From positions 1-64,000 of the forward strand of contig UQUH01000002.1 of NCBI GenBank assembly GCA_900544245.1: a DNA stretch of 64,000 nucleotides, read 5' to 3'. Positions 1 through 9,095 of this stretch are shown here, piece after piece (position 1 is the first letter of the stretch; each line of letters opens with the position of its first letter). The notes under the pieces are model-generated. The model worked only from the letters and a program-made list of their open reading frames with translations. It was not told the DNA's origin and did not search any database. The position numbers and the translations under genes are program-made. This DNA comes from an uncultured Coriobacteriaceae bacterium. GTDB lineage: Bacteria > Actinomycetota > Coriobacteriia > Coriobacteriales > QAMH01.

Positions 1-1305
1 CGTGAGACCCTTGAGGTTGGGGACGTTGACCGTATCTGCCTTCGAGGAGATGGTGAGATTGACCACGGAACCCGGCTGCACCTGGGTATCGGCCTTGGGA
101 TCCTGGCTGATGATCATGCCCTCCGGCACCGTGTTGCTCTTTTCGAGCTTGATGCGACCGACCTTGAGCCCCGCTTGACGCAGGGAGTCTCGGGCATCTT
201 GCTCGGTGTAGCCCACGACATTGGGAACCGTCACCGAACCGCCAAAGAGCCCGGCGGCGTTGGCGACGAAGAAGCCGATGCCCGCGATGAGGACGACGGC
301 GATCACGGCGAGGATGACGTTGCGCTTCGTGTTGTTGCGTTTTGGCGGTACGGTACCTCGCCCGGCACCCGGCATCACGGTGGTCTGGCCCGGATTGGGC
401 ATCACGGTGGTCTGGTCGACGCCGTATGGGACGGTGGTCCCGGCAACAGCCGCATAGCCGCGGTTGAGCACCTGGGTTTCGGCGGTGGCACGACCCGTCA
501 GATAGTCGTCGATGGCACGCTGCATTTCCTTGGCGGTCGCAAAGCGGTCGTCGGGGTTCTTCTGCAACGCCGTCATGATGATGGCCTCGAACTGCGGGTC
601 GATGTTGGGATTGATCTGGCGCGGCGGGACGGGAAGGTCGCTCACCTGCTTCATGGCTACCGATACCACATCCGGGCCATCAAAGGGCAGCTGGCCCGTC
701 GCGGCCTCGTAGAGCACGATGCCGAGCGAGTAGAGGTCGCTTGCCGGCGTGAGCTTCTTGCCCTGAGCCTGCTCCGGACTCACGTAGTGCGCGGTGCCCA
801 GCACCGAGGAGTCCTGGGTCATGCCGGGGTGTCCGGCCTGGGCGATGCCGAAGTCCATGACCTTCACGTTGCCGTCGCCCTGCACCATGATGTTCGCTGA
901 CTTGATGTCGCGATGGATGATGTCGTAGCCGTGCGCGACGGAGAGCGCGGAGCACACCTGCGAGCCGATCTCCGCTACCTTGCGCGGATGGATGCTGCCA
1001 CGTTGCTGGATGGCAGTCTTGAGGTCGGTGCCGCGCACGTACTCCATGACGATGTAATACGAGTCGCCGTCACGGCCCCAATCGTAGATGTTGACGATAT
1101 ACGGGCTGCTCAGGTTTGCGGCCGCCTGAGCCTCCTGCCTGAACCGTGCGGCGAAGTTGGGATCGGATGCGTATTGCGGGAGCATCACCTTGACGGCGAC
1201 AGTCCTGCCAAGTGTCGAATCGGTGGCCTTGTAAACCTCAGCCATGCCGCCCATGCCGATTTTCTCGGTGATCTGATAGCGGTTGCCCAGTGTCCGATTA
1301 ACCAC
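1..1305 (-). CDS. pknB: PknB-type serine/threonine protein kinase with PASTA repeats (3' end outside window)
   Basis: Transmembrane Ser/Thr kinase that senses cell-wall fragments and phosphorylates wall-synthesis and division proteins. The start is GTG at 1305, with GGGAG a few bases upstream; 435 codons are visible and the frame stays open to the window edge. A glycine-rich loop (GMGGMAEVY) is followed by the VAVKV lysine, the HRDIKSAN catalytic loop (H131, D133), DFG and a PEQ activation-segment end. A low-complexity TTVMP linker precedes one membrane segment near residues 330-353. Extracellular PASTA sequence (VPNVVGYTEQDARDSL, then a second repeat) follows. It is the last visible gene of the minus-strand FHA/PP2C/SEDS-PBP cluster. 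A 7-bp inverted repeat (ATGCGAA/TTCGCAT, 1329-1350) lies just upstream and could be a processing or regulatory site. Confidence 0.95.
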   Translation of the reverse strand, partial: MVNRTLGNRYQITEKIGMGGMAEVYKATDSTLGRTVAVKVMLPQYASDPNFAARFRQEAQAAANLSSPYIVNIYDWGRDGDSYYIVMEYVRGTDLKTAIQQRGSIHPRKVAEIGSQVCSALSVAHGYDIIHRDIKSANIMVQGDGNVKVMDFGIAQAGHPGMTQDSSVLGTAHYVSPEQAQGKKLTPASDLYSLGIVLYEAATGQLPFDGPDVVSVAMKQVSDLPVPPRQINPNIDPQFEAIIMTALQKNPDDRFATAKEMQRAIDDYLTGRATAETQVLNRGYAAVAGTTVPYGVDQTTVMPNPGQTTVMPGAGRGTVPPKRNNTKRNVILAVIAVVLIAGIGFFVANAAGLFGGSVTVPNVVGYTEQDARDSLRQAGLKVGRIKLEKSNTVPEGMIISQDPKADTQVQPGSVVNLTISSKADTVNVPNLKGLT

Positions 1306-1423
1306 GTTTATACTCCCTGTCGCTTGTGATGCGAATGCGAGCGTTCGCATACCATCAGGCATTCTACCAATGAAGCAGATACCGTAATTGCATAATGTCG
1401 AAAAAAGCGCTTTGCCTGCATAT

Positions 1424-4198
1424 CTAGAGCGCCCCCAGTTCCCTCAGCGCTGCCAGGAACACGGTCGCGGCCTTGGGGGCGGCGACATCTCCGCCGCTGT
1501 CACCTTCCTCGATGACGATGGCGACGGTCACGCTACGCCCGTTTGCCTGGGCCGTACCGACGAACCAGGCATCGGACTTCTCCTTGCCCGTCTCGGCCGT
1601 ACCGGTCTTGCCGATGACATCGGCGCCCTCGACGCGGGCCTGCGTGCCCGTACCACTGTCCACGACGCCCGCGAGGATTTCCTGCTCGGTCCTGGCGGTT
1701 GCCTCCGAGATTGCCTGGCCCATGATCTGCGGCCTGGTCTCGAAGGTCGTTGCACCGGAGGCGGAGACCACCTTGGAGATGACGTAGGGATGGAGCACGA
1801 CGCCGTTGTTCGCGATCGCCGCCATGCAGACGGCCATCTCCATGACGGTCGCCTGGGGCCCCGCCGGACTCTCGTGCTCGCCCACGGGCTGTCCGTCACC
1901 GGCCCATGCGGTTTCCCAACGGGTCATCTCGTTGGGATCGGGCATGAGCGAGGTGGCGAGGCCGAAGTCGAGCGCCACCGAGGCGTCGTTGAAACCGAAC
2001 TTCTCGGCATACGATACGAGGTTCTTGGCGCCCAGCTCGTCGGCGATCTGCGCAAAGGCGGTGTTGGCCGAGAGCGCCGTCGCCTCGGCGACGGTGACGC
2101 GTCCGTACGAGTGGCCCTTGTAGTTGGTAATGGGGGCGTTTCCGATATCGATGGAGCTCGGCGCGCTGAAGACCGTGTCAGGTGTGACCGTGCCCGTGTC
2201 GAGCGCGGCACCAAGCGTCACGATCTTGAAGGTCGAGCCCGGCGCGTAGAGGGTCTGCGTGGCGCGGTTGACGAGCGCACCGTCGGAGCTCGACGAGCTC
2301 GCGCCCGTCAGGATGCTCTCGACGTTATTGTTGTCATAGGTGGGCGTGGAGGCCTCGGCAAGCACTGCGCCCGTTGCGGTGTCGAGCACGACGCAGGCGC
2401 CTTTCTGCCCGCTCAGTACGCCTTCTGCCGCCCGCTGGATCTTCGAGTTGATGGTGAGCACGACGTCGTTGCCCTGGGGCTTCTCGCCTGCGTAGGCGCG
2501 GATGGCATCGCCGATCGTCTCGAAGTGCTCCTCGCCCACGAGCGTGGAGCCCATGGTGTTCTCGACGCCCGTGCTACCGAAGCGCTGCGAGGTGTAGCCG
2601 ATGACGTGGGACGCGAGCGCTCCCTGCGGGTAGACGCGCTCGTAGGTGCCGTCGGACTGCGGGATGGATTCGGCGAGCACGACGTTGTCGGAGGTGACGA
2701 TGGCGCCGCGCTGCTGCTCGGCGATGCGCTGGAGCGTGTGGTTGTTGCCGCTGCGGTTTTGCAGGTCGTCCGCCTGCACGACCTGCACGTAGGTGAGGTT
2801 GGCGATAAGGGCGGCAAAGAGCAACGCGAAAACGGTGATGAGCCTGGTGAGGCGCTTGCCCAGGGCGGTGCGGCCCAGGACGCCCGTCTCGCCCGGCGTC
2901 TTGATCGTCGTGGTGCTCGTCATCTCGGTTTGCAGGCCGGTTCCCTCGTTGCCGGCGCAGAGCAGCAAGCCGACGATGATGAAGCTCGAGAGCAACGAGG
3001 AGCCGCCCTGGCTCATGAAGGGGAGCGTCAGGCCGGTGAGCGGGATGAAGCCCGTGACGCCGCCGATGATGATGAAGGCCTGCAGGCAGATGGACGTGGT
3101 GAGGCCGACGGCCGTGAAGGCGGCCATGTCGGACTTGGCACGCGCCGCCGTGAGAAAGCCGCGGACGGCGAAGAGCATGAACAGGAATATGACGCCCGAC
3201 GCGCCGAGCAGGCCCATCTCCTCGGCGATGGCCGAGAAGATGAAGTCACTTTGCACCTCGGGAATGAAAGTGGGCATGCCGCGACCGATGCCACAACCAA
3301 AGAGCCCGCCGTCTGCCAGCGAGTATAGCGACTGCACGAGTTGGTAGCCCGATCCGCTCGCATCGGCGAAGGGATCGAGCCAAATCGCGATGCGTGTCTG
3401 CACGTGGGGGAACAGCATGTAGAGACCCACGCCGCCAATGGCGACGAGCAGGATGCCGATGAGCACGTAGGAGAGCCTACCGGTGCAGACGTAGATCATC
3501 ACGAGGAAGATGCCGAAGAACAACAAGGCACTTCCCAGGTCGCGCTCGAGGATGACGATGAGCATGGCGATGATCCACATGGCAAGCAGCGGTACGAGCG
3601 CGCGGAAGTCAGGATACTTGAGGCCCGAACGGCTGCGCCGCATGACGCTCAGCAGCTCGCGGTTATCGGCAAGGTATGCGGCGAGGAACAAGACGATGAG
3701 GATCTTGGCGATTTCTCCCGGCTGGAACGAAAGACCGAAAATCGACAGCCAGATGCGCGAGCCGTTGTATTCTGCGCCGATGAACGGGACAACCGGCAAC
3801 AGCAGCAATACGAGGCCGAAGAGCAGGCAGGTGTACTTGTAGCGCCCCAGGCGCTCGACGCTGGGCACGAGGATGATGGTCGCGACCATGAGCGCGATAC
3901 CGGCGAAGAGCCACACGATCTGGCGACCGGCGGTATCCGGTGCCAGGCGCAACACGAAGCAGATGCCAATGCCGCAGAGCAGAAACGCGATGGGAAGGAT
4001 CGCTGGGTCGGCGTTGGGGGCAAATCGTCGCAGCGCCAGGTGCGCGACGAAGAAGCTCACGACCAAGGCGATGGGTACGGCAAAGGAGTTGAACGTCAAC
4101 GGCGTGTTGGCGTTGACAAGCAGCATCAGGAACAGCAGCAACAATACGGGCGTTGCCGCTATGAGAAGCCATAGCTCTGTCGTCCGGCGCGAACGCAC
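1424..4198 (-). CDS. SEDS (RodA/FtsW) glycosyltransferase fused to class B penicillin-binding transpeptidase
   Basis: A single 924-residue protein that should both polymerise and crosslink peptidoglycan. The N-terminal ~430 residues form a polytopic SEDS domain with the conserved ILERDLGSALLFF stretch holding the catalytic Asp, and the FMSQGGSS motif near its end. After a short cytoplasmic stretch and another membrane segment comes a class B PBP dimerisation and transpeptidase domain with S655-T-F-K, S710-A-N and K864-T-G-T. The GTG start at 4198 is preferred: it lies two bases past the PP2C stop, and the longer ATG frame would run deep into that gene. In most actinobacteria rodA and pbpA are separate adjacent genes; here they are one reading frame. 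No stop or frame break is seen at the junction. Confidence 0.93.
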   Translation of the reverse strand: MRSRRTTELWLLIAATPVLLLLFLMLLVNANTPLTFNSFAVPIALVVSFFVAHLALRRFAPNADPAILPIAFLLCGIGICFVLRLAPDTAGRQIVWLFAGIALMVATIILVPSVERLGRYKYTCLLFGLVLLLLPVVPFIGAEYNGSRIWLSIFGLSFQPGEIAKILIVLFLAAYLADNRELLSVMRRSRSGLKYPDFRALVPLLAMWIIAMLIVILERDLGSALLFFGIFLVMIYVCTGRLSYVLIGILLVAIGGVGLYMLFPHVQTRIAIWLDPFADASGSGYQLVQSLYSLADGGLFGCGIGRGMPTFIPEVQSDFIFSAIAEEMGLLGASGVIFLFMLFAVRGFLTAARAKSDMAAFTAVGLTTSICLQAFIIIGGVTGFIPLTGLTLPFMSQGGSSLLSSFIIVGLLLCAGNEGTGLQTEMTSTTTIKTPGETGVLGRTALGKRLTRLITVFALLFAALIANLTYVQVVQADDLQNRSGNNHTLQRIAEQQRGAIVTSDNVVLAESIPQSDGTYERVYPQGALASHVIGYTSQRFGSTGVENTMGSTLVGEEHFETIGDAIRAYAGEKPQGNDVVLTINSKIQRAAEGVLSGQKGACVVLDTATGAVLAEASTPTYDNNNVESILTGASSSSSDGALVNRATQTLYAPGSTFKIVTLGAALDTGTVTPDTVFSAPSSIDIGNAPITNYKGHSYGRVTVAEATALSANTAFAQIADELGAKNLVSYAEKFGFNDASVALDFGLATSLMPDPNEMTRWETAWAGDGQPVGEHESPAGPQATVMEMAVCMAAIANNGVVLHPYVISKVVSASGATTFETRPQIMGQAISEATARTEQEILAGVVDSGTGTQARVEGADVIGKTGTAETGKEKSDAWFVGTAQANGRSVTVAIVIEEGDSGGDVAAPKAATVFLAALRELGAL

Positions 4199-4200
4199 GG

Positions 4201-5406
4201 CTAGCCCTTCGTGCTTTGCTGACGGTATTGGGAGATAAGCTCGTCTGCCTGATCGAGGGATTCGACCGATATGCCGGTCTTGAGGCTGTTCTGCACCATG
4301 GGCGTGAGCTTGGTCACGTCGATGTCCGGGGCCTGCGATTCGAGCCACGAGACCGATATGCCGGCCACCTCGCCAGGCAGGCCGCGATAGACGCTCACGA
4401 TGCCGTTTTCGGCGATGATGTAGTAGGAGTTCTGCGCGAAGGCGTAGAAGCCGAAGCCCGCGGCGGCGAGTATGAGGATGAAGGCGAGCGCCCAGATGAA
4501 CGGCGCCATCCTTCCCTTCTGTTTGGACCTGTGATGCTTGCCGCCCCTATCCTTCGCGGGCGTGGCGGATGCGATTGGGGCGGATGTGGTGTCGGGGACT
4601 TCCGCTTCCGTATCCTCGGGAACGCCGACGACGCGCTCCTCGACATAGGTGACCTCCTCGTCGTCCGACGGAGGATCGCCAAGGGGGTCGATGACGATGA
4701 CGGTGACGTTGTCGAGGCCGCCGGCGATGAGGGCCTCCTCGACCAGGGCATCGCATGCCTGGGCGGGAGTGGGGTTGTCAAGCAGGATCTCCTCGATTTC
4801 GCCATCCGAAATCATCGAGCACAGGCCATCCGAGCACAGCACCAGACGGTCGCCTTCCTCGACGTGCAGGGTGTAGAGGTCCGGCTGCATGTTGGGGTCG
4901 CTGCCCAACGCGCGCGTGATGACGGAACGCTGCGGATGGAAGCGGGCCTCGGCCTCGGTCAGGCGGCCCTGCTCGATGAGGTCGGCAACGAGGGAGTGAT
5001 CGCGCGTGATGCGCTGGAGCTGGTCGTTGTGAAGGAGATACGCACGTGAATCTCCCACCTGCGCGATGACGGCCTCGTCTTCGTAGACGAAGGCGGCGGT
5101 GAGGGTCGTTCCCATGCCGGGTTTGCCCGTACCGTCCTTGGCACCGCGCAAGACGGCCTCGTTTGCCTTGACGACGGCTGCGCCAAGTGCCTCGGGGCTC
5201 GTGCTCTTGGGAGCATGGGCTTCCATGGTGGTCACGGCGATCTTGCTCGCGACCTCGCCGGCCTCGTGTCCGCCCATGCCGTCTGCGACGACGAAGAGCG
5301 GGCTTTTTACCAGGTAGCTGTCCTCGTTGTGCTCGCGTACGCTTCCGACATCCGAGCGCGCGGCGAACGATCGGGGCGTGTTGGGCTTGGTGAAGTTGAA
5401 ACTCAT
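4201..5406 (-). CDS. PP2C-family Ser/Thr protein phosphatase (Stp/PstP-like)
   Basis: Metal-dependent phosphatase expected to reverse phosphorylation by the two kinases of this cluster. The 401 residues show the ordered PP2C motifs: RSDVGSVREHNEDSYLV, the metal-binding VADGMGGHEAGEVAS, CSDGLCSMISD and GGLDNVTVIVID. A basic linker leads to a single membrane helix near residues 305-325 and a short extracellular tail ending YRQQSTKG, as in mycobacterial PstP. Its ATG overlaps the stop of the preceding FHA gene by four bases (ATGA), so the two are translationally coupled. The SEDS-PBP gene follows after two bases. Confidence 0.95.
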   Translation of the reverse strand: MSFNFTKPNTPRSFAARSDVGSVREHNEDSYLVKSPLFVVADGMGGHEAGEVASKIAVTTMEAHAPKSTSPEALGAAVVKANEAVLRGAKDGTGKPGMGTTLTAAFVYEDEAVIAQVGDSRAYLLHNDQLQRITRDHSLVADLIEQGRLTEAEARFHPQRSVITRALGSDPNMQPDLYTLHVEEGDRLVLCSDGLCSMISDGEIEEILLDNPTPAQACDALVEEALIAGGLDNVTVIVIDPLGDPPSDDEEVTYVEERVVGVPEDTEAEVPDTTSAPIASATPAKDRGGKHHRSKQKGRMAPFIWALAFILILAAAGFGFYAFAQNSYYIIAENGIVSVYRGLPGEVAGISVSWLESQAPDIDVTKLTPMVQNSLKTGISVESLDQADELISQYRQQSTKG

Positions 5407-5816
5407 TGACGGCCAATCTTTATGTCGACGTTTCCGATGGTGACGATGTCGCCCTCAGAGCAGGCGACGGGGCTGGTAACGGGATGTCCGTTGAGCAGGG
5501 TTCCGTTGGTGGAGTTGAGGTCTTCGACCGAAAGGCTCGTGCCCGAAAGCGAGAAACGCGCATGACGTGCCGAGACGTAATCGGTGGGGATGACGATGTC
5601 GGCACCGGGGGCTCGGCCGATGACGATGGGGCCGGCGATGGTCAGCCGTACGCCCTTGAGGGTGCGTGGGCCCTTCTCGACGTTGAGCGTCCAGGACTTG
5701 GCTTTCTTGTTTTGACCCCGGACGAGCCCGACGCCCGTTTTGACGACGAAGAACAGGAAGAGGTAGAGCAGGGCAACGAGCAGGAGGCGGCCAGCCAGGA
5801 GAAGAAGATCGACCAT
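5403..5816 (-). CDS. FHA-domain membrane-anchored protein (FhaB/FipA-like)
   Basis: A small phosphothreonine-binding adaptor of 137 residues. An N-terminal hydrophobic helix (about residues 3-30) anchors it, followed by a basic linker and a C-terminal FHA domain. FHA landmarks are IGRAPGADIVI, the SARHARFS loop and LNSTNGTLLNG. FHA domains bind pThr peptides, so the natural partners are the two kinases encoded around it and their substrates. The arrangement FHA-PP2C-SEDS/PBP-PknB matches the conserved actinobacterial cell-wall signalling cluster. Eight bases separate it from the upstream FhaA-like gene. Confidence 0.93.
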   Translation of the reverse strand: MVDLLLLAGRLLLVALLYLFLFFVVKTGVGLVRGQNKKAKSWTLNVEKGPRTLKGVRLTIAGPIVIGRAPGADIVIPTDYVSARHARFSLSGTSLSVEDLNSTNGTLLNGHPVTSPVACSEGDIVTIGNVDIKIGRQ

Positions 5817-5824
5817 GCGTTAGC

Positions 5825-6793
5825 CTAACCCTCCTGGAGCTCGAGCTGCGTGGTGCCGAGGTCGATGATATCGCCATCGTAGATGCGCGATTGCGTCGTC
5901 GCGACCCCGTTGACGATTATCCCGTTGGTGGAACCCGTATCGCGAATGAGCCAGCCGGATTCATTGTGCAGGATCTCGGCATGATGGCGCGAGACGCTCG
6001 GATCGCCGATGATGACGTCGCAGTTGGTGTCGCGACCGATGACCGTGCGGTCGTCACGCAGCTGGTACACGCGTTGCGTCTTGAGATTGTAGAGGACGGC
6101 CTGCGGCTGCTGCGCCATGGGCTCGTCAAGGATGATTGTGCGCTGGTCGGCGGGCGCGTCATCGACGGAAAGACCTTCGTCTTCGGGACCGGGGACGGGT
6201 GCCGGAGCCGCCGTCTGCTCCGGCATGCCGAAGGCCGGATCGTCAAAGTCGTCCATGGGTTGCTCGTCCGTGAAACCACCGTCATCGGGGAAGTCGGGCT
6301 CGCTGTGCGGACGCGGGCGCGGAGGATGCGCCTGGGAGCGCTCGAAATCGAAGTCATCCAGATTGTCGTAATCGGGCTCGATGCCGTAGCGCACCATTTC
6401 CTCGTGACGTAGCTCGGCGATGATGGCAGGGCTCACGCTTTCGGCGATGATGTCGAACTTGCCGCGCCTCAGGCCATCGTCGACGATGAAGCGTGCGAGG
6501 GGTGGACAATCGAAGACCAGGCCGCGCTGTGCGCCCTGACCGGTCAGGTACGTCTCGATCTCGCCGGCAAGAGAGGGGTAGTAACCGCTCATCGCGGCAT
6601 CGTCCTCGGGTGATACGAGGATGTTATAGAGCGTGGGAGCATACTCGTGACCGACGCCGATCATCTTTTCGTGCTCCATCTCCTTGCAAGCACGCTTCGC
6701 GAGTTTGACGGGCTCGATGCCACCGCGTCCGCGACCGCCAGATCCCTCTATGACGTCCTCGGCCTTGTTCTCGAACCTCGAAAAGATGCCCAT
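5825..6793 (-). CDS. FhaA-like protein: DUF3662 domain plus C-terminal FHA domain
   Basis: A cytoplasmic regulator of 322 residues. The N-terminal ~125 residues match the FhaA/DUF3662 layout: a start like MGIFSRFENKAEDVIEG, then the KRACKEMEHEKMIG region and VSPEDDAAM. A long acidic, proline-rich linker (about 130-225) follows. The C-terminal FHA domain has IGRDTNCDVII, SVSRHHAEI and GSTNGIIVNG. In mycobacteria FhaA binds phosphorylated partners in the peptidoglycan lipid II pathway; that role is transferred here by family and position only. It is two bases downstream of the second kinase gene and starts the FHA pair. Confidence 0.92.
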   Translation of the reverse strand: MGIFSRFENKAEDVIEGSGGRGRGGIEPVKLAKRACKEMEHEKMIGVGHEYAPTLYNILVSPEDDAAMSGYYPSLAGEIETYLTGQGAQRGLVFDCPPLARFIVDDGLRRGKFDIIAESVSPAIIAELRHEEMVRYGIEPDYDNLDDFDFERSQAHPPRPRPHSEPDFPDDGGFTDEQPMDDFDDPAFGMPEQTAAPAPVPGPEDEGLSVDDAPADQRTIILDEPMAQQPQAVLYNLKTQRVYQLRDDRTVIGRDTNCDVIIGDPSVSRHHAEILHNESGWLIRDTGSTNGIIVNGVATTQSRIYDGDIIDLGTTQLELQEG

Positions 6794-6795
6794 TG

Positions 6796-8457
6796 TTACT
6801 CTCCTTTATGACGTACCGACGACCTTAGGACGCCGACGACACACATGGCAACGCACGCAAGGACTGTCGTGATGGTCCATGTTCCACTTGGACCGGTGAA
6901 GATGCCGGTCAAAACCCACATACCGATGCCCTGAGCCACGAGCAGAACGCACGCCGCGCAAACCGCACCGAGTATCGACAGTATACGTGTCTCACGTGAG
7001 CATAGCAGCGACATGAGCACTGCGGAGACAATCCAAGCACATATCATAATCCAGGTCGGTATGCTCGTGATGCTGCCGAACAGCAATTCCGGTCCCGTGT
7101 TCCTGCCCACGGTGAGCATGAGGATGACCTGGATGACGGCGGCTCCCAGTGCACGCACGGGTGGCAGGCAGTAGCCGGCGATCATGGGGGCCAACGGGGC
7201 GAACCCCACGAGGCCGAGCGGCGAGATGATGAGCGCGCAGTTCGTGTCGGCCACGCCCTCGCGACCAAAGAGGATGACCCAGCCCGCAGCTGCCGCTATT
7301 GCGGCAATGCCGAGCGCCGGCATGGGAACGGAGCATAGGAAAAGGGAGGCGCCGTTGACGAGCATGGCGAGCAGGGCACCAAAGGGGGGTTTGACTACCG
7401 CGGCGACCGCCGGAAGCAACGCAACGAGCATGGCGACGTTGGTATCGAGCATCGTGACGTTGAATAGGGCCGAAGTGCTGAGCCACCAGCAGAGCGCGGC
7501 GGCGATGACGCGACCGAGGACAAGGTTGAGACGCGGCGAGACGTGATCGAGGATGCTTCGTTTGGGAGGGACGTAGCTTTCCTCCTCCACGACCTCGTCG
7601 TCCACCTGGACGATTTCCCGCAGGCGGCGGCTGCCACGCGCGGGATTGCCCAAATAGGGCATGAGGGCGGCGAGAAACTCCTCCACGCTGTCGTACCGGT
7701 CATCGGGATCGGGCGAAAGCGCCGTGAACAGCACACTGTCAATGCCGGGATCGAGGTCCGTGCGCAGCGAGGAGGCGGGTGCGATATCGAATTTCTGGAT
7801 GAGCTTGGCACTCGCATCGAGGCTGCGCGCGGCAAACGGGCGCTTGCCCGTGAGGATTTCGTAGGTTACGGCGGCCAAGGCGAACTCGTCGGTGCGCTCG
7901 TCGAGCTCGTGACCGTTCATCTGCTCGGGAGGCATGTAGCCAATAGTGCCGCCGCTTGCCTTGCGGAAGCCCTGCGCGTCGGCGAGCTCGGAGACGCCGA
8001 AGTCGCTGACCTTGCAGGCCCCGTTGCGGTTCACGAGGATGTTGTCGGGTTTGATGTCGAGGTGCAGGACCTGGTTCTCATGCGCGAATTCGATGGCATC
8101 GCCGACGGCGAGGACGATTGCCGCGGCGATGTCGAGATCGAAGGTCGCGGGCGGCGTGTCGTCGATGATCTGCGCGAGGGAAGGCCCCTCGATGGCCTCC
8201 ATGATGAGGAAGGCCTCGTTGTCGACGGTGTCGAAGTCGTAAACGCTCACGATGGACGGACGGCTGAGCATTGCACCCGTGCGCGCCTCGGCAAGACCGG
8301 GGATGCTCCCATTGGCCCACTCGCTGGAAATGGGCATGCGCTTGATTGCGACACGACGTTGTATGCGCGTGTCCCAGCAGATCTCTACTTTGCCGCTGCC
8401 ACCTTCGCCTTTGACTTCTATGGGGCGATATCGGTCCAGGATCAATGGGCCCTGCAT
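6796..8457 (-). CDS. Serine/threonine kinase with polytopic C-terminal membrane domain
   Basis: Second protein kinase of the cluster, 553 residues, and first gene of the minus-strand operon. The kinase domain covers about residues 8-275: a loop GEGGSGKVEI, VAIKRM lysine, HLDIKPDN catalytic loop, DFG and MPPEQ. The catalytic loop reads HLD instead of HRD, so it is a non-RD kinase that may not need activation-loop phosphorylation. From about residue 310 there are eight or more hydrophobic segments in place of an extracellular sensor domain; no PASTA repeat is present. The signal it senses is unknown. A membrane-embedded ligand or membrane stress is possible but is only inference. Confidence 0.9.
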   Translation of the reverse strand: MQGPLILDRYRPIEVKGEGGSGKVEICWDTRIQRRVAIKRMPISSEWANGSIPGLAEARTGAMLSRPSIVSVYDFDTVDNEAFLIMEAIEGPSLAQIIDDTPPATFDLDIAAAIVLAVGDAIEFAHENQVLHLDIKPDNILVNRNGACKVSDFGVSELADAQGFRKASGGTIGYMPPEQMNGHELDERTDEFALAAVTYEILTGKRPFAARSLDASAKLIQKFDIAPASSLRTDLDPGIDSVLFTALSPDPDDRYDSVEEFLAALMPYLGNPARGSRRLREIVQVDDEVVEEESYVPPKRSILDHVSPRLNLVLGRVIAAALCWWLSTSALFNVTMLDTNVAMLVALLPAVAAVVKPPFGALLAMLVNGASLFLCSVPMPALGIAAIAAAAGWVILFGREGVADTNCALIISPLGLVGFAPLAPMIAGYCLPPVRALGAAVIQVILMLTVGRNTGPELLFGSITSIPTWIMICAWIVSAVLMSLLCSRETRILSILGAVCAACVLLVAQGIGMWVLTGIFTGPSGTWTITTVLACVAMCVVGVLRSSVRHKGE

Positions 8458-8546
8458 CTAGCCTCTCCTCGTTTTCTGCTCATTTTGACAGATGCATTAG
8501 CACATTATAGGTAAATGGCAGGTGAAACTGCTGAAGTTCACATAAA

Positions 8547-8569
8547 AGGCCGACCACGTGGGCCGGCCT
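8547..8569 (-). terminator. Rho-independent terminator of tRNA-Leu
   Basis: AGGCCG pairs with CGGCCT (inner mismatch, then CC/GG) around an ACGTG loop. On the minus strand the stem is followed by TTTTATG. It lies 12 bases past the CCA end of the tRNA. Confidence 0.75.
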
Positions 8570-8580
8570 CTCTCATGTGC

Positions 8581-8666
8581 TGGTGCGGGCGAAAGGAGTT
8601 GAACCTTCACGGGCCGAAGCCCACTGGCACCTGAAGCCAGCGCGTCTGCCATTCCGCCACGCCCGC
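8581..8666 (-). tRNA. tRNA-Leu (anticodon CAG)
   Basis: The minus strand folds as an 86-nt class II tRNA. The acceptor stem GCGGGCG/CGCCCGC is perfect, the anticodon loop is TTCAGGT with stem TGGC/GCCA, the variable arm is long (TGGGCTTCGGCCCG), and the T-arm loop is TTCAACT. The CCA end is encoded at 8581-8583. No integration scar is seen next to it. Confidence 0.96.
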
Positions 8667-8757
8667 ATGCTGCGCGTTTGCGCGAATCCGTATACTAGCA
8701 CAAATCTGCGCGCAGGCAAGACGGTTTGTGGTCCCGCCCTATTCCGAAATCACGAAG

Positions 8758-8785
8758 AAGGGGAGAGGCGGTTGCCCCTCCCCTT
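8758..8785 (-). terminator. Strong hairpin, probable terminator of the small acidic ORF
   Basis: A 12-bp stem with one mismatch (AAGGGGAGAGGC against GCCCCTCCCCTT) and a GGTT loop. On the minus strand it is followed by a T-containing run and lies 31 bases after the stop of the 8817-8990 ORF. Confidence 0.6.
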
Positions 8786-8816
8786 CCGTGTCGTCTGTCT
8801 GGCGTTGCCGGGCGGA

Positions 8817-8990
8817 CTAGTTGTTCTGGGCTGCCTCTTCGAACGTCGCGGCGGTCTCGGCGGCGGCAACGGCTGCCTCCTCCTCGTCCATCGCGTCGTA
8901 GTCCTCGACCGCGGCGGCTGCCTCGGCAGCTGCCTCTTCCTCGATGCGCTCGAGATCCTTGCGGGCATCCTCGTCTAGTGTATCGACCAT
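8817..8990 (-). CDS. Small Ala/Glu-rich acidic protein, function unknown
   Basis: A 57-residue reading frame, almost entirely Ala, Glu and Asp with aromatic residues only at Y and F positions, predicted to be helical. The chosen ATG at 8990 has AGAGG about 12 bases upstream; an alternative ATG four codons earlier sits directly on that AGAGG and is less likely. A strong terminator-like hairpin follows the stop, which supports expression. Pup-like length and acidity were considered, but the C-terminus is QNN, not GGE or GGQ. I do not recognise the family. Confidence 0.5.
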   Translation of the reverse strand: MVDTLDEDARKDLERIEEEAAAEAAAAVEDYDAMDEEEAAVAAAETAATFEEAAQNN

Positions 8991-9095
8991 TGTGACCACC
9001 ATCCTCTATTAGCCTAACCTAGATATATTCTAGAACTCGAATGCATCTTTCTCAAGGATTAGGACAAATACGACAGAAGTTCTTGTACCTCGTCA

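Noticed and set aside
1388..3328. 646-codon open frame on the plus strand
   Set aside because: Antisense shadow of the SEDS-PBP gene; composition is His/Arg/Gly-rich with no domain, and the minus frame has full catalytic motifs.
8817..8990. Pup-like protein modifier
   Set aside because: Acidic and about 60 residues, but it ends QNN instead of GGE/GGQ, and no proteasome or PafA genes are adjacent.
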